A stretch of 64,000 nucleotides of DNA from Bacteroidia bacterium. GTDB lineage: Bacteria > Bacteroidota > Bacteroidia > NS11-12g > UBA955. This document shows positions 23,758 to 36,490 of the stretch, one piece after another; within the stretch, counting starts at the first letter, position 1, and each line of letters starts with the position of its first letter. The notes under the pieces are model-generated. The model saw only the letters and a program-made list of their open reading frames with translations. It made no database searches and was not told the origin of the DNA. Both the position numbers and the translations under genes were made by a program. The DNA lies in contig JAMNXP010000009.1 in the NCBI GenBank assembly GCA_023653095.1, forward strand, positions 34,206-98,205, written 5' to 3'.

Positions 23758-25718
23758 GCTTGTTTCTGCGAATTTACAATTTTTGTTCGGAACGTGTTAT
23801 ATAGCACCCAAGACTCTAGCAAAATCAAACCTAGTGCAACATACAAGAGCCATTGCGTCCAGTTAAATAGGTTTTCACTTGATGCATTGTCAATCAAATC
23901 CAACTCTGTTTCAATCATTTTTACTCCTTGATCTCTATAATATTTCAAATCTCCAAGAGGCCCATTTTTAAACTCTCTGTTTTGCACGTTGATTGCAAAA
24001 ATTTGTTCAAAGCCTGCACCTTTTAATTGATAAAATCCAGAACGTTGAATCTCTTCCCCCATTTGCACCCCCAATCCACGCTCCACGTTTTGGATGTTGG
24101 CCAACCAAGAAACAGAAGAATCGCCTAAAGATGATATAGACAACGATTTTTCTAAAGACAAATTGAGTTTTGCATCTAAATCCAAAACTCCATTTTGCTG
24201 CACATACAATTCATCTGAGCTCGGTGAACTTCCATAAATCAACTGCGAAAAAAGCGGCAAAAACCACATCGAGTTCCGCACCTTCTGCAAGCCGTCTTTC
24301 CAAGATGCCGCCCATATGAAATCGATCCTATCTGCTTGGTCATTTCTAAAAAGAACAGATTGCTTGTTTTCCGTTTGAATCACCGCATCAAAGTCCTTTG
24401 CAAGTCTATCGCTCCACGGTTCATTTACCGCTACCTCCGGAAGTGGTGTCTTATCGTCTAGTGCTGTTTTTAAAAATCCTTCAAAAACCGGCAAATCCAA
24501 AAAATTAGATTCTAACCGTGAAAATGAACTTGTAGCAGTCAATTTAGTGCTTTCTCCGTTCAAAAAAATCATTCTCCGCGCATTGCCTTGATAACTTTTC
24601 AAGTCATTTAAATTTCTCTTTTGAATGAGCCAATCTGCCTCTTGTTCATTTTTTACCCATTCAAAACGTTCGGGTTGGATGGTAAAAATCTTCTCAAACT
24701 CATTATATCCTTCAAATTGCGGCTCTACAAAGATTTTCTGGCGCCTACTGGTGGAGAAAACACAAAACAATTGATTATCAGCTAAAAATTGATCACCGGA
24801 AATAGCCACTCTGAAAGAATCCAATTTTAATCCGTTCAAATTAAATTCCACCTCTTTCACCGAGGTGGTGGTTTCTTGTTCATTGAATTGGATGCTCTTT
24901 TGTGCTTTAATGACACCATTTGCCCATAAACTCACGTTTGTTAAAACTTGAGTTGCTTGAAGAGAATGTAATGAAACCTGAACCTTCAATCCTGATTTAT
25001 CCTTGTTAAAATAAACCGTATCCAAAGCAAGATTAAACTCATCTTTATCCGTGTTCTGCCGTCCTACTTTCAAAAAACTGCAAGAATTCAATAAATCAGT
25101 GGAAACTACGGTTGGGTTGTACCCACTCAAAAAGTCTGATTGAAAATCACTCACTATCAAAACCTTGGGCGAAAATCCGTCTTCTTTCGCTCTATTAACC
25201 CAATTTTGAGCCCGCCCCATCATTTCCCTCAAATTTCTCGGTCTTGAATTCTCAGCAATCACTCCCAATGAACTTCGAAGTTGGCCCGCATCAATCCACC
25301 CTTGAGAATTTTCACTGGTAACCAGAGCAAAACTCTGTTGAGTTGGCCCTGATTTCAACCATTCTTGCAACAATTCTTGCGCTTGTTGATGCGCACTTTC
25401 ACCCTCCGTGTTGGGCAAAAACATACTTGGCGAATGATCATAAATAACTATCCACCGAACTTGATTGGTTTTTAAATTTCGGGGGACATAGGGCTGCGCA
25501 AAGCCAATAACTAGAAATGAAATAAACAATGACCTCAAAGTCAACAACAACCAAAAACGGATGTTCCTTTGTTTTTGACTAACTTGTAATGCCTTAAACA
25601 ATCGTGAAACTCCGGGAAAAAGAATTTTCTTTCTCTTTCTAAACTGCAACAGGTGAACCGCAATTGGGATCAGCAGTAGTAAAAATCCCCAGAGAAATTC
25701 AGGATGTTTAAATGCCAT
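23754..25718 (-). CDS. BatA-like N-terminal domain membrane protein
   Basis: A 654-residue protein beginning with the BatA/aerotolerance N-terminal domain: FLWGFLLLLIPIAVHLLQFRKRKK and a second helix at about 58-76. A von Willebrand-like periplasmic region follows (WIVIYDHSPSMFLP, VLIVSDFQSDF). It has one C-terminal transmembrane helix (WLLYVALGLILLESWVLY) and a short basic tail. Family members are common in Bacteroidota next to this dihydroorotase-like gene; their biochemical role is unknown. The vWA-like MIDAS is only partly conserved (DHSPS). It is 5 bp after the deoxynucleoside kinase gene. Confidence 0.88.
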   Translation of the reverse strand: MAFKHPEFLWGFLLLLIPIAVHLLQFRKRKKILFPGVSRLFKALQVSQKQRNIRFWLLLTLRSLFISFLVIGFAQPYVPRNLKTNQVRWIVIYDHSPSMFLPNTEGESAHQQAQELLQEWLKSGPTQQSFALVTSENSQGWIDAGQLRSSLGVIAENSRPRNLREMMGRAQNWVNRAKEDGFSPKVLIVSDFQSDFLSGYNPTVVSTDLLNSCSFLKVGRQNTDKDEFNLALDTVYFNKDKSGLKVQVSLHSLQATQVLTNVSLWANGVIKAQKSIQFNEQETTTSVKEVEFNLNGLKLDSFRVAISGDQFLADNQLFCVFSTSRRQKIFVEPQFEGYNEFEKIFTIQPERFEWVKNEQEADWLIQKRNLNDLKSYQGNARRMIFLNGESTKLTATSSFSRLESNFLDLPVFEGFLKTALDDKTPLPEVAVNEPWSDRLAKDFDAVIQTENKQSVLFRNDQADRIDFIWAASWKDGLQKVRNSMWFLPLFSQLIYGSSPSSDELYVQQNGVLDLDAKLNLSLEKSLSISSLGDSSVSWLANIQNVERGLGVQMGEEIQRSGFYQLKGAGFEQIFAINVQNREFKNGPLGDLKYYRDQGVKMIETELDLIDNASSENLFNWTQWLLYVALGLILLESWVLYNTFRTKIVNSQKQA

Positions 25719-25723
25719 TTACA

Positions 25724-26344
25724 TTAGAACAATCCATTGATTGTACTTTCAACTTGATTGATGATTTTCGCTAAATCTTCTGGATTGTCTTGAAAATTCA
25801 TGTCATCAACATTAAAAATCAACAATGGCCCCAATTTGTAATCTGAAATCCAAGCTTCGTATCTTTCATTAAGTCGTTTCAAATAATCCAAACGAATAGC
25901 ATCTTCGTAATCACGGCCACGCATTTGAATTTGATCAACCAATTTAGGAATTCCTGCTCTCAAGTAGATTAATAAATCAGGGGCTTGAATTTGCTCTTTT
26001 ATATTTTCATACAAGCGGCTATAATTCTCAAAATCCCGGGTACTCATGAGTCCCATAGAATGCAAGTTAGGAGCAAAAATATTGGCATCTTCATAGATGG
26101 TTCTATCTTGTATCACGGTTTTTTTACCGTTCCTAATTTCTTGAATTCTCTGCCAGCGAGTATTTAAGAAATACACCTGAAGATTGAAACTCCAGCGCTG
26201 CATATCTTCATAAAAATCAGATATATACGGATTATCATCCATATCTTCAAGATGAACCTCCCAATCGTAATGTTTGGCTAAAAGATTTGTAAGGGTTGTC
26301 TTCCCTGCTCCTATATTTCCTGCAATAGCAATATGTCTTGCCAT
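25724..26344 (-). CDS. Deoxynucleoside kinase
   Basis: A 206-residue dNK-family enzyme that phosphorylates deoxynucleosides (deoxyadenosine/deoxyguanosine/deoxycytidine) in salvage. Visible are the P-loop GNIGAGKTTL (9-18), the substrate-binding Glu in HLEDMDDNPY, the DRTIYEDANIF motif equivalent to DRS/ERS, and the lid arginines in MRGRDYEDAIR. It heads the long minus-strand run that ends with xerC. It is divergent from the ABC exporter gene. Confidence 0.93.
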   Translation of the reverse strand: MARHIAIAGNIGAGKTTLTNLLAKHYDWEVHLEDMDDNPYISDFYEDMQRWSFNLQVYFLNTRWQRIQEIRNGKKTVIQDRTIYEDANIFAPNLHSMGLMSTRDFENYSRLYENIKEQIQAPDLLIYLRAGIPKLVDQIQMRGRDYEDAIRLDYLKRLNERYEAWISDYKLGPLLIFNVDDMNFQDNPEDLAKIINQVESTINGLF

Positions 26345-26459
26345 AGTGCAATATTAAACCATGAAAACGAGGGTTTTGGCATTTTTAAGGAATAAAAGTT
26401 TTACACAAAATCACGGTTACACTATACAAATCCGACCTTTGCAACTTCTTTCGTCAACA

Positions 26460-28214
26460 ATGGCAAATAAAAAAAACACCAACAACTGGCAGCTATTCTT
26501 AAGGCTACTTAAAATCGCCGATTTCCAACGTTCAGCCATTCTATTTGCTGCATTTCTCACGGTGGTTCAAAGCTTGTTAACCGCATTACAACCCAATTTA
26601 TACCAATACATCATAGATCACGTAATTATGGTACGCCACTTCAATCAATTGGAATTGTGGGCCCTGATTCTTTTGATTTGGCTTATAGCACAAACCGTCA
26701 TTGCCTTTTTCAATTCTTACCTCTCCGAAAAAATTGCGCAATCCATCATCTTAAAACTACGCCAATACATCTATGACCACTTAACCCATTTGAAACTGTC
26801 ATTTTTTGATAAAACCCCTGTCGGCACAGCAGTAACTCGCTCCATCACCGACGTTCAAACCATCACAGACCTTTTCTCTTCCGGCATTATCACCATTTTA
26901 GGTGACATGGTTCAAATAGTTGCCATCTTGGTTTGCATGTTTTTAATCAATTGGAAATTGACCCTACTTACCCTTACCGTAATTCCGCTTTTGATTTGGG
27001 CTGGAAACTACTTCCGAAAAGGAACCCGCGATACGTTTCAAGAGGTCAGAAACCAAGTAGCTGCACTGAATGCCTTTCTGCAAGAAAGAATCACTGGCAT
27101 GGGAGTCATTCAATTGTTCAATCAACAAAAATCAGAATATTCCAAATTCAAACACATCAACAGCAAACACAGAGATGCCAACTTCAAAAGCATCTTTTAT
27201 TATTCTGTCTTTTTCCCCATGGTAGAAGTCTTAGTAGCACTTTCATTTGCCATCATCATCTCCTACGGAAGCATCCAAATCTTCGAGAAAAACCTTCAGC
27301 TCGGCGAGGTAACAGCATTCATCATGTTCATAAACCTTTTCTTCCGTCCGGTAAGAGCCATTGCTGACCGATTCAATAACATTCAAATGGGAATCGTTGC
27401 AGCTGAGCGAATTTTCAACCTACTCGATGCCACAGAAAATCAAGAAAACTATGGAGATTTAAAGCCTGAAAAACTGCACGGTAAAATTGAATTCAAAGAC
27501 GTTTGGTTTAGATACAATCAATCAGAAGATCATTGGACGCTCAAAGATGTTTCCTTTCAATTAGAACCCGGAAAATCACTGGCCATCATTGGTTCTACCG
27601 GCTCTGGTAAGACCTCCACAGCCAATTTGATTACCTATAATTACCAACATGAGAAAGGTCAAATACTCATTGATGACCAAGAAGTACAAAATTATCACCT
27701 TCCCTCTTTGAGAAAACGAATTGCCTTTGTACTTCAAGATGTTTTCTTGTTCAGTGGCTCTATAGAATCTAATTTGAATTTGAAACAGGAAAATTTGCAA
27801 CAACAAAAATTCCAATCCATCGCCGAAGAAATTGGAGCCTGGGACTTTATCAAAAACTTGCCTGGAGCCTTAGAATTTAACGTAATGGAAAGAGGACTTT
27901 CTCTCTCTCAAGGACAGCGGCAACTAATTTCCTTTTTGAGAGCTTTGGCTGTTGATCCAGACATCATTATTTTGGATGAAGCCACCAGTTCCATTGATTC
28001 ACAATCTGAATCGTTGATTCAAAAAGCCATTGAATTGTTATTAAAGAATAGAACTGCTGTTGTCATTGCTCACAGATTGAGCACCATAAAACACTGCAAT
28101 CAAATCATGGTGGTAGAAGCTGGATCTATTGTAGAAAAAGGCACGCCCAAAGAACTATTGGCTAAAGATGGCCATTACAAGCAACTCTACGAAACACAAA
28201 TTTCGCACAAATAG
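26460..28214 (+). CDS. ABC exporter, fused membrane and ATPase domains (MsbA/MDR-like)
   Basis: A 584-residue half-transporter. Six transmembrane helices lie in residues about 20-310, and the nucleotide-binding domain follows with Walker A GSTGSGKTS, Q-loop FVLQDVFLF, signature LSLSQGQRQL, Walker B IIILDEATS and H-loop VIAHRLS. Homodimers export lipids, peptides or drugs; the substrate is not evident. The start at 26460 (MANKKNTNNW) is preferred to one at 26361, because the extra 33 residues are unlike the family. A strong bidirectional terminator directly follows the stop. Confidence 0.92.
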   Translation: MANKKNTNNWQLFLRLLKIADFQRSAILFAAFLTVVQSLLTALQPNLYQYIIDHVIMVRHFNQLELWALILLIWLIAQTVIAFFNSYLSEKIAQSIILKLRQYIYDHLTHLKLSFFDKTPVGTAVTRSITDVQTITDLFSSGIITILGDMVQIVAILVCMFLINWKLTLLTLTVIPLLIWAGNYFRKGTRDTFQEVRNQVAALNAFLQERITGMGVIQLFNQQKSEYSKFKHINSKHRDANFKSIFYYSVFFPMVEVLVALSFAIIISYGSIQIFEKNLQLGEVTAFIMFINLFFRPVRAIADRFNNIQMGIVAAERIFNLLDATENQENYGDLKPEKLHGKIEFKDVWFRYNQSEDHWTLKDVSFQLEPGKSLAIIGSTGSGKTSTANLITYNYQHEKGQILIDDQEVQNYHLPSLRKRIAFVLQDVFLFSGSIESNLNLKQENLQQQKFQSIAEEIGAWDFIKNLPGALEFNVMERGLSLSQGQRQLISFLRALAVDPDIIILDEATSSIDSQSESLIQKAIELLLKNRTAVVIAHRLSTIKHCNQIMVVEAGSIVEKGTPKELLAKDGHYKQLYETQISHK

Positions 28215-28245
28215 AAAAGGCCACCCTTTCGAGGTGGCCTTTTTA
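28215..28245. terminator. Bidirectional terminator between ABC exporter and rpoC
   Basis: AAAAGGCCACC (28215-28225) and GGTGGCCTTTT (28233-28243) form a perfect 11-bp stem around a 7-base loop, with A and T runs on both sides. It serves the convergent ABC exporter gene and the rpoBC operon. Confidence 0.9.
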
Positions 28246-28261
28246 TAAATAGTTAAGAATA

Positions 28262-31200
28262 TTAATCTTCGTCTTCAACAGCCATCTTAGAGGCCATTAA
28301 ACGATCGTATTCGTCACGAGATCCAGTTACAACGTTTTGTATAGCTCTCATACCAGTACCTGCAGGAATTAAATGTCCAACGATTACGTTTTCTTTCAGA
28401 CCTTTCAATTCATCTACCTTACCAGAGATTGCAGCTTCATTCAACACCTTGGTGGTTTCCTGGAACGACGCTGCACTCATAAAGCTTTGTGTTCCCAAAG
28501 AAGCTTTGGTAATACCTTGCAATATTGGAGTAGCTGTAGCAGGAACTGCATCACGGAATTCAACTATGCGCTTATCTTGACGGCGCAATGCACTGTTTTC
28601 TTGACGTAGTTCTTTCAAACTTACTATCTGTCCAGCATGCATTACATCACTTTCACCAGCATCAGTCACGAATTTCTTGTCGTAAATCCAGTCATTTTCT
28701 TTTTGCAAAGTCCATTTATCAACGGCTTCTGCTTCCAAGAAACGTGTATCACCTGGATCAACAACTTCCATTTTCTGCATCATCTGACGAACGATTACCT
28801 CAATATGTTTATCGTTGATTTTTACACCCTGAAGGTTGTAAACTTCTTGAATACCATTTAAGACATAACGTTGTACCGCAGCAGGACCTTCAACGCGAAG
28901 AATATCTTGAGGAGTGATGGCCCCATCAGACAATGGCTGACCTGCACGTACATAATCACCATCGTGAACCAAGATATGTTTTGACAATGAAACTTGGAAG
29001 TGCTTAACTTCACCGTCTTTAGAGGTAATGATGATCTCTTGGTTACCGCGTTTAGAAACACCATATGTTACCACACCGTCTGTCTCAGCAACTACTGCTG
29101 GATTGGATGGGTTACGTGCTTCAAACAACTCAGTTACACGAGGAAGACCACCGGTAATGTCTCGAGTACGAGTTGCAGAACGTGGCATCTTCGCTAAGAT
29201 ATCACCCGCTTTAACGGTTTGACCATTCTTTGCAACCAAAATAGATTTCACAGGTAAGTTAAAGGTTTTGATGTTGCCTTCACCATCTTCAACACGGAAT
29301 ACTGGAACCTTAGTTTTATCTTTAGATTCAGTAATAACCATTTCAGAAAGACCGGTTTGCTCATCACCTTCTTCACGCATGTTAATACCTTCAATGATAT
29401 TATCAAACTCCACTTTACCAGTGATATCAGAGATAATCAAGGTATTGAAAGGATCCCATGTACACAACAAGTCGCCCTTCTTTACTTTTTGATTTTCTTT
29501 CACCATCAACTCCGCTCCATATGGAATGTTGTAGGTAGTGATTACTGTTTTCAATTTTGGATCCAAAATTCTAATTTCCCCTGAACGACCCAATACCACA
29601 ACGGCAGTTTTATTTTCACCTGTGTTGTTGTCAATGGTTTCTTTTTCAACGGTACGCATACCATCAAAACTTACCACCCCTTCGTATTTGGTATCCATGG
29701 TATTTTCAGCAGCAATATTCAATGCCGCACCACCCGTGTGGAACGTTCTCAATGTCAACTGAGTACCTGGCTCACCGATTGACTGTGCTGCAATAACACC
29801 CACAGCTTCACCGCGTTGAACCATTCTACCTGTTGCCAAATTACGTCCATAACAACGAGAACATACGCCACCTAAAGTTTCGCAAGTCAATACTGAACGA
29901 ATTTCAACTTCTTCAATACCCGCTGCTTCAATTGCCGTTGCACCTTCTTCGTTGATTTCATGACCTGCAGCAATCAATTTCTCACCCGTTTCTGGATGGT
30001 AAACATCATCTAATGCTGTTCTACCCAAAATACGATCATACAAAGATTCTGTAATTTCGTCATTGGTTAAAATTGCGGTCATATTGATACCTCTTAAAGT
30101 ACCACAATCAGCTTCAACAATCACTACGTCTTGAGCTACGTCATGTAAACGACGAGTCAAGTAACCCGCATCAGCTGTTTTCAAAGCCGTATCTGCAAGA
30201 CCCTTACGAGCACCGTGCGTTGATACGAAATACTCCAATACGTTCAAACCTTCTTTAAAGTTTGAAATAATCGGGTTTTCAATGGTGTCTCCTGATCCGC
30301 TATTGCTGTTCTTTTGAGGTTTAGCCATCAATCCACGCATACCGCCCAACTGACGAATTTGCTCTTTAGATCCACGCGCTCCAGAATCCAACATCATATA
30401 AATAGGGTTGAATCCTTGATCGTCATTTTGCAATTCATTGATCAATACCTTAGCCAACTGGTTGTTCACACGTGTCCACAAGTCAATTACTTGGTTGTAA
30501 CGCTCGTTATTGGTAATGAATCCCATATCAGCATTTGATTGAATCTCACGAACTTCATCCATTGCCTTGTTTACCAATTCCACTTTTTCAGTTGGAATTT
30601 TAACATAGCTCAAGTTAAAGCTTAATCCTCCGCGGAATGCATAATGGAAACCTATATTCTTGATATCATCAAGGAAGTCAGCAGCTGCCGCAACCCCTGA
30701 GATACGAATAACTTCAGCAATGATGTCACGCAAGTTCTTTTTCTTCAACAACTCGTTGATGAAACCCACTTGCTCAGGAACTACCTGATTGAACAATACT
30801 CTTCCTACAGAGGTATCAATCAATTTCCATTTCAACTCACCATTTTCACGAACCTTTACACGGCATTTTATAAGTGCGTGCAAATCGGCTTTACCTTCAT
30901 TGTAGGCAATGATTACTTCCTCTGCACCGTAGAAAGTCAATCCCTCACCCACTACAGGATGTTCAGGCGTGCTCTTACGCTGCTTTGTGATGTAATAAAG
31001 ACCCAAGATCATGTCTTGAGAAGGTACTGTGATAGGTGAACCGTTGGCAGGGTTCAAAATGTTATGACTCGCCAACATCAACAATTGAGCTTCAGCAATC
31101 GCTGCATTACCCAATGGTACGTGTACCGCCATCTGGTCACCGTCAAAGTCGGCGTTGAAACCCGCACAAACCAAGGGGTGTAACTGAATGGCTTTACCTT

Positions 31201-32566
31201 CTACCAACTTGGGTTGGAACGATTGTATACCCAATCTGTGAAGCGTAGGAGCACGGTTAAGAAGTACAGGGTGACCTTTCAAGATATTTTCTAAAATATC
31301 CCAAATTACTGGATCCTTCTTCTCAACTATTTTCTTTGCTGTTTTTACTGTTTTAACAATTCCACGCTCAATCAACTTACGAATGATGAACGGTTTGAAC
31401 AATTCAGCCGCCATGTTCTTGGGCAATCCACATTCATTCAATTTCAATGTAGGACCAACCACAATTACCGAACGACCAGAATAGTCAACACGCTTACCTA
31501 ATAAGTTCTGACGGAAACGTCCTTGCTTACCTTTAAGCATATCGCTCAACGATTTCAACGGACGGTTACCTTCACTCTTTACGGCACTTGCACGACGGGT
31601 ATTATCCAATAAGGAATCTACCGCCTCTTGCAACATACGCTTTTCGTTTCTCAAGATCACATCTGGAGCTTTGATTTCCACCAAACGCTTCAAACGATTG
31701 TTACGAATAATTACACGACGGTAAAGATCGTTCAAATCTGAAGTAGCGAAACGTCCACCTTCCAAAGGAACCAACGGACGCAATTCTGGTGGTATCACAG
31801 GCAACATGCGCATGATCATCCATTCAGGGCGATTTTCACCCGTCTTTTGAGCACTGCGGAAGCTTTCAATTACTTTCAAACGCTTCAATGCTTCTTGCTT
31901 ACGCTGCTGAGAGGTTTCAGTAGCCGCTTGAATACGAAGATCGTAGCTCAAAGTATCAAGATTTACGCGTTTAAGCAAATCTTCCAATGCTTCAGCACCC
32001 ATCTTAGCGATGAACTTATTGGGATCAGAATCTTCCAACATCTGATTCTCTTTTGGCAAAGAGTCTAAAATGTCTAGATATTCTTCTTCTGATAATAAAT
32101 CAAGGTTGTTTACATTGGTAGCAATACCTGGCTGAATCACCACATAACGCTCGTAATAAACCACCATATCCAACTTTTTGGTTGGAATACCCAACAAGTA
32201 ACCAATTTTGTTTGGTAATGAACGGAAGTACCAGATGTGCGCTACAGGAACCACCAAGTTGATATGTCCCATACGCTCCCGACGTACTTTCTTTTCAGTT
32301 ACCTCAACTCCGCAACGGTCACACACAATTCCTTTGTAACGAATACGCTTGTACTTACCGCAATGGCATTCATAATCCTTGATAGGTCCAAAAATACGCT
32401 CGCAGAAGAGACCACCCATTTCTGGTTTGTAACTTCTGTAGTTGATGGTTTCAGGTTTTACTACTTCACCAAAACTACGGCGCAATATGATTTCAGGGGA
32501 GGAAAGTGAAATTCTCACTTTACTAAAGTTGCTCCCGATTTTTTGATTTTTTTTCTGAAGTTGCAT
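28262..32566 (-). CDS. rpoC: RNA polymerase beta' subunit
   Basis: A 1434-residue catalytic subunit of RNA polymerase. It has the first zinc site with Cys67, Cys69, Cys82 and Cys85 (ECHCG, VCDRC), the catalytic Mg loop NADFDGDQ at 471-478, a second zinc site later ([13 protein letters not shown]), and the conserved trigger-loop/bridge-helix region ([20 protein letters not shown]). Length fits Bacteroidota beta'. It is the last gene of the secE-nusG-rplKAJL-rpoBC cluster, 19 bp after rpoB, and ends at a strong terminator. Confidence 0.99.
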   Translation of the reverse strand: MQLQKKNQKIGSNFSKVRISLSSPEIILRRSFGEVVKPETINYRSYKPEMGGLFCERIFGPIKDYECHCGKYKRIRYKGIVCDRCGVEVTEKKVRRERMGHINLVVPVAHIWYFRSLPNKIGYLLGIPTKKLDMVVYYERYVVIQPGIATNVNNLDLLSEEEYLDILDSLPKENQMLEDSDPNKFIAKMGAEALEDLLKRVNLDTLSYDLRIQAATETSQQRKQEALKRLKVIESFRSAQKTGENRPEWMIMRMLPVIPPELRPLVPLEGGRFATSDLNDLYRRVIIRNNRLKRLVEIKAPDVILRNEKRMLQEAVDSLLDNTRRASAVKSEGNRPLKSLSDMLKGKQGRFRQNLLGKRVDYSGRSVIVVGPTLKLNECGLPKNMAAELFKPFIIRKLIERGIVKTVKTAKKIVEKKDPVIWDILENILKGHPVLLNRAPTLHRLGIQSFQPKLVEGKAIQLHPLVCAGFNADFDGDQMAVHVPLGNAAIAEAQLLMLASHNILNPANGSPITVPSQDMILGLYYITKQRKSTPEHPVVGEGLTFYGAEEVIIAYNEGKADLHALIKCRVKVRENGELKWKLIDTSVGRVLFNQVVPEQVGFINELLKKKNLRDIIAEVIRISGVAAAADFLDDIKNIGFHYAFRGGLSFNLSYVKIPTEKVELVNKAMDEVREIQSNADMGFITNNERYNQVIDLWTRVNNQLAKVLINELQNDDQGFNPIYMMLDSGARGSKEQIRQLGGMRGLMAKPQKNSNSGSGDTIENPIISNFKEGLNVLEYFVSTHGARKGLADTALKTADAGYLTRRLHDVAQDVVIVEADCGTLRGINMTAILTNDEITESLYDRILGRTALDDVYHPETGEKLIAAGHEINEEGATAIEAAGIEEVEIRSVLTCETLGGVCSRCYGRNLATGRMVQRGEAVGVIAAQSIGEPGTQLTLRTFHTGGAALNIAAENTMDTKYEGVVSFDGMRTVEKETIDNNTGENKTAVVVLGRSGEIRILDPKLKTVITTYNIPYGAELMVKENQKVKKGDLLCTWDPFNTLIISDITGKVEFDNIIEGINMREEGDEQTGLSEMVITESKDKTKVPVFRVEDGEGNIKTFNLPVKSILVAKNGQTVKAGDILAKMPRSATRTRDITGGLPRVTELFEARNPSNPAVVAETDGVVTYGVSKRGNQEIIITSKDGEVKHFQVSLSKHILVHDGDYVRAGQPLSDGAITPQDILRVEGPAAVQRYVLNGIQEVYNLQGVKINDKHIEVIVRQMMQKMEVVDPGDTRFLEAEAVDKWTLQKENDWIYDKKFVTDAGESDVMHAGQIVSLKELRQENSALRRQDKRIVEFRDAVPATATPILQGITKASLGTQSFMSAASFQETTKVLNEAAISGKVDELKGLKENVIVGHLIPAGTGMRAIQNVVTGSRDEYDRLMASKMAVEDED

Positions 32567-32585
32567 TTTCTTTCTTTATGCAGGA

Positions 32586-35500
32586 TTATTCCAAAAATGA
32601 TAATTCTAGACCCAAACCACGAAGTTCATGGATCAATACGTTGAATGACTCAGGAGTGCCCACTTGAGTGATGTTGTCACCTTTAACAATGGCCTCATAA
32701 GCTTTTGCTCTACCCATGATATCGTCAGACTTAATCGTCAAGATTTCACGAAGAATATTAGAAGCACCAAATGCTTCCAATGCCCAAACCTCCATCTCAC
32801 CGAAACGCTGTCCTCCGAACTGAGCCTTACCACCCAATGGCTGTTGAGTAATCAACGAGTAAGGACCAATTGAACGGGCGTGCATCTTATCATCAACCAT
32901 GTGACCAAGTTTCAACATGTAACTCACACCTACTGTGGTTGGCTGGTCAAATTTCTCACCGGTCAAGCCGTTATTCAAGTACACCAACCCGTTATCAGGA
33001 ACTCCTGCTTTACGAGTGTAGTCTTGAATATCTTCAAGTGAAGCACCATCAAAAATTGGAGTCGCGAATTTCACTCCCAATTCTTTACCTGCCCAACCCA
33101 ATACGGTTTCATAGATTTGACCCAAGTTCATACGTGAAGGTACACCCAATGGGTTCAAGACGATGTCCATTGGTGTTCCGTCGTCCAAGAATGGCATATC
33201 TTCTTCACGAACAATACGAGCAACAATACCCTTGTTTCCGTGACGACCCGCCATCTTATCACCCACCTTCAACTTACGTTTGTTTGCAACATAAACCTTC
33301 GCTAATTTCAAGATACCTGTAGGTAACTCGTCACCAACACTGATTGAATATTGCTCGCGTTTGAAGTTGGTTACTTTTTCGTTGTAAACATTGATGTAGT
33401 TTTTCAATAAACGTACAATCAGATCGTTTTTATCGTCATCAGCTAACCAATTCATGTAGTTCACGTTGGTGTAGTCAATGGCCAATAAATTTTTCTGAGT
33501 GAATTTGGTTCCTTTTGGAATCAATTCTTCGCTGTACATATTGAATACGCCTTGGCTAGTTTTACCGTTCACAATGGCAAACAACTTCTTAACCAATTCA
33601 TCTTTCAAATTATTCAAATCTTTGCGATGGTCATCTTCCATCTTTTGAAGTTTTGATTTATCCGAAGTACGGGTATTCTTATCTTTCTTTGATTTACTGA
33701 ATAATTTCTTTTCAATTACAACCCCTTGTGCACCTGGAGGCGCTTTCAAAGAAGCATCTTTGACATCACCAGCCTTATCTCCAAAGATTGCTCTTAACAA
33801 TTTCTCTTCAGGAGATGGCTCAGTCTCACCTTTAGGAGTAATTTTACCAATCAAGATATCACCTTCTTTAACTTCAGCACCCACACGAATCAAACCAAAT
33901 TCATCTAAGTTCTTGGTCATTTCTTCGCTCACATTAGGAATATCATTGGTCAATTCTTCTTCTCCACGTTTGGTGTCACGAACTTCCAATTCATATTCAG
34001 TAATATAAATGGTGGTGTACATATCTTCCTTCACCACGCGCTCAGAAATCACAATCGCATCCTCAAAGTTGTAACCCTGCCAAGGCATGTAAGCCACACG
34101 TAAGTTACGACCTAAAGCCAATTCTCCATCTTGGGTAGCATAACCTTCAGACAAAACTTGTCCTTTAGTTACTCGATCACCCAATTTAACACATGGACGA
34201 AGGTTGATACAAGAGTTTTGGTTGGTTCTGCGGAATTTGATCAATGGATAAGTTTTAGTATCGCCAGTAAAGCTTACTAAATTGTCATTATCATCATAGT
34301 CATACTTAACAGTGATTTCACGTGCATCAACTGATACAATAACACCGTTTCCTTCGGAATTCACCATGGAACGACTATCTCTTGCCACTTTCTCTTCCAA
34401 ACCTGTACCAACAATTGGCGCCTCGGGCACTAATAAAGGTACTGCCTGACGTTGCATGTTAGATCCCATCAAAGCACGGTTCGCATCATCGTGTTCTAGG
34501 AACGGAATCAACGAAGCTGCAATGGATACAATCTGGTTAGGAGCAACGTCCATATAATCTAGTTGAGCTGGATTAACCAACGGGAAGTCACCCTCTTTAC
34601 GGCTTTTTACTAATTCAGTTTTAAAGTTCCCTTTATCATCCAAAACAGCATTTGCCTGTGCAATGGTCTTTCCGTCTTCTTCCTCAGCACTTAAATAAAT
34701 AATATCACCGGTAATTTTACCTTTTTCTACTTGTCTATAAGGAGTTTCCAAGAAGCCCATTCCATTGATTTTCGCGTGCACACACAACGATGAAATCAAA
34801 CCAATGTTTGGTCCTTCAGGAGTCTCAATGGTACACAAACGTCCGTAGTGGGTATAGTGTACGTCACGAACCTCAAAACCTGCTCTTTCTCTGCTCAAAC
34901 CACCTGGACCAAGTGCACTCAAACGACGTTTGTGTGTAATCTCCGCCAAAGGATTGATTTGATCTAAGAATTGAGAAAGCTGATTGGTTCCAAAGAATGA
35001 ATTAATTACAGATGACAAGGTACGAGCATTCACCAAATCTTGAGGTGTGAAAACTTCATTGTCACGAATATTCATTTTTTCACGAATGGTTCTTGCCATA
35101 CGCGCCAATCCTACACCAAACTGAGCATACAACTGCTCACCTACGGTACGAACACGACGGTTAGACAAGTGATCAATATCATCAAGTACTTCGTCACCGT
35201 TGTACAAGAAAATCAAATATTTAATGATTGAAATAATGTCATCGTTTGTTAAAACTCGAACATCCATTGAATGATCTAATTTCAACTTCTTATTGATCCT
35301 ATAACGACCTACATCACCTAAATCATAACGCTTGTCAGAGAAGAACAAACGCTCAATGATTCCACGAGCAGTTTCCTCGTCTGGGGGATCTGCATTCCTC
35401 AACTGACGATAAATTACCTCGAGGGCCTCTTTACCGTTGTTTGATGTATCCTTTTGAAGCGTGTTATAAATTACGGAGTAATCAGTATCTCCATCACCTT

Positions 35501-36389
35501 GAGTACTTAAAATGATGGTTTTAACTCCTGCTTCAATAATGGTATCAATATGGTCTTCTTGAATTTCAGTATCACGCTCTAAAATAACTTCGTTACGCTC
35601 AATTGAAACTACCTCACCAGTATCTTCATCTACGAAATCTTCTATCCACGTTTTCAAAACACGTGCGGCCAATTTACGACCTACCACGCGCTTCAAACCA
35701 GCTTTAGAAACTTTAACTTCTTCGCTCAATCCGAAGATATCCAAAATATCTTTATCACTCTCAAATCCAATAGCTCTCAAAAGAGTAGTAACTGGGAATT
35801 TCTTCTTACGGTCAATGTACGCATACATTACGGCATTCACGTCAGTTGCAAATTCAATCCATGAACCCTTAAAAGGAATGACACGGGCAGAATACAATTT
35901 GGTTCCGTTTGAGTGCGTGCTTTGTCCAAAGAATACACCTGGAGAACGATGCAACTGACTCACAATAACACGTTCAGCACCATTAACAATAAAGGTGCCG
36001 TTGGGAGTCATGTAGGGCAAAGTACCAAGGTAAACATCTTGAACTATGGTTTCAAAATCTTCGTGTTCAGCATCGTTACAGCTCAATTTTAATTTAGCCT
36101 TCAATGGAACAGCATAGGTCAATCCACGCTCAATACACTCTTCTAAAGTGTAACGCGGTGGATCTACGAAGTAGTCTAAAAACTCCAAGGTGAAAATACT
36201 CCTAGTATCGCTAATAGGAAAATTCTCACGGAATACTTTAAACAATCCTTCACCTTCTCTTAAGTCTGAGGGGGTATCCAATTGGAAGAATTCTTGGAAG
36301 GACTTCAACTGAACGTCCAAGAAATCGGGGTATTCTATGGCGTGTTGTACCTTGCCAAAAGAAATACGTTTATTTGATATAGTACTCAA
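32586..36389 (-). CDS. rpoB: RNA polymerase beta subunit
   Basis: A 1267-residue beta subunit. Conserved parts include the rifampicin pocket ([20 protein letters not shown], then [19 protein letters not shown]), the GRHGNKGI region near the active site and the C-terminal clamp [21 protein letters not shown]. The rifampicin-region residues look wild type. The rplL-rpoB gap of 101 bp holds a hairpin that may attenuate transcription between ribosomal-protein and polymerase genes. rpoC follows after 19 bp. Confidence 0.99.
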   Translation of the reverse strand: MSTISNKRISFGKVQHAIEYPDFLDVQLKSFQEFFQLDTPSDLREGEGLFKVFRENFPISDTRSIFTLEFLDYFVDPPRYTLEECIERGLTYAVPLKAKLKLSCNDAEHEDFETIVQDVYLGTLPYMTPNGTFIVNGAERVIVSQLHRSPGVFFGQSTHSNGTKLYSARVIPFKGSWIEFATDVNAVMYAYIDRKKKFPVTTLLRAIGFESDKDILDIFGLSEEVKVSKAGLKRVVGRKLAARVLKTWIEDFVDEDTGEVVSIERNEVILERDTEIQEDHIDTIIEAGVKTIILSTQGDGDTDYSVIYNTLQKDTSNNGKEALEVIYRQLRNADPPDEETARGIIERLFFSDKRYDLGDVGRYRINKKLKLDHSMDVRVLTNDDIISIIKYLIFLYNGDEVLDDIDHLSNRRVRTVGEQLYAQFGVGLARMARTIREKMNIRDNEVFTPQDLVNARTLSSVINSFFGTNQLSQFLDQINPLAEITHKRRLSALGPGGLSRERAGFEVRDVHYTHYGRLCTIETPEGPNIGLISSLCVHAKINGMGFLETPYRQVEKGKITGDIIYLSAEEEDGKTIAQANAVLDDKGNFKTELVKSRKEGDFPLVNPAQLDYMDVAPNQIVSIAASLIPFLEHDDANRALMGSNMQRQAVPLLVPEAPIVGTGLEEKVARDSRSMVNSEGNGVIVSVDAREITVKYDYDDNDNLVSFTGDTKTYPLIKFRRTNQNSCINLRPCVKLGDRVTKGQVLSEGYATQDGELALGRNLRVAYMPWQGYNFEDAIVISERVVKEDMYTTIYITEYELEVRDTKRGEEELTNDIPNVSEEMTKNLDEFGLIRVGAEVKEGDILIGKITPKGETEPSPEEKLLRAIFGDKAGDVKDASLKAPPGAQGVVIEKKLFSKSKKDKNTRTSDKSKLQKMEDDHRKDLNNLKDELVKKLFAIVNGKTSQGVFNMYSEELIPKGTKFTQKNLLAIDYTNVNYMNWLADDDKNDLIVRLLKNYINVYNEKVTNFKREQYSISVGDELPTGILKLAKVYVANKRKLKVGDKMAGRHGNKGIVARIVREEDMPFLDDGTPMDIVLNPLGVPSRMNLGQIYETVLGWAGKELGVKFATPIFDGASLEDIQDYTRKAGVPDNGLVYLNNGLTGEKFDQPTTVGVSYMLKLGHMVDDKMHARSIGPYSLITQQPLGGKAQFGGQRFGEMEVWALEAFGASNILREILTIKSDDIMGRAKAYEAIVKGDNITQVGTPESFNVLIHELRGLGLELSFLE

Positions 36390-36442
36390 TGTTTTGTTTT
36401 TTTAATGTTTTACAATGGGAGTTATACTGTAAATAACGCCCA

Positions 36443-36470
36443 AAAGCCCCTTGGGTTTACCAGGGGCTTT
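36443..36470 (-). terminator. Attenuator-like hairpin between rplL and rpoB
   Basis: AAAGCCCCT (36443-36451) and AGGGGCTTT (36462-36470) form a 9-bp stem. In transcription order it follows rplL by about 20 bases and is trailed only by a short T run, so partial termination is more likely than full stop. Confidence 0.6.
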
Positions 36471-36490
36471 GGAGGTTCTAGTTGGTGATA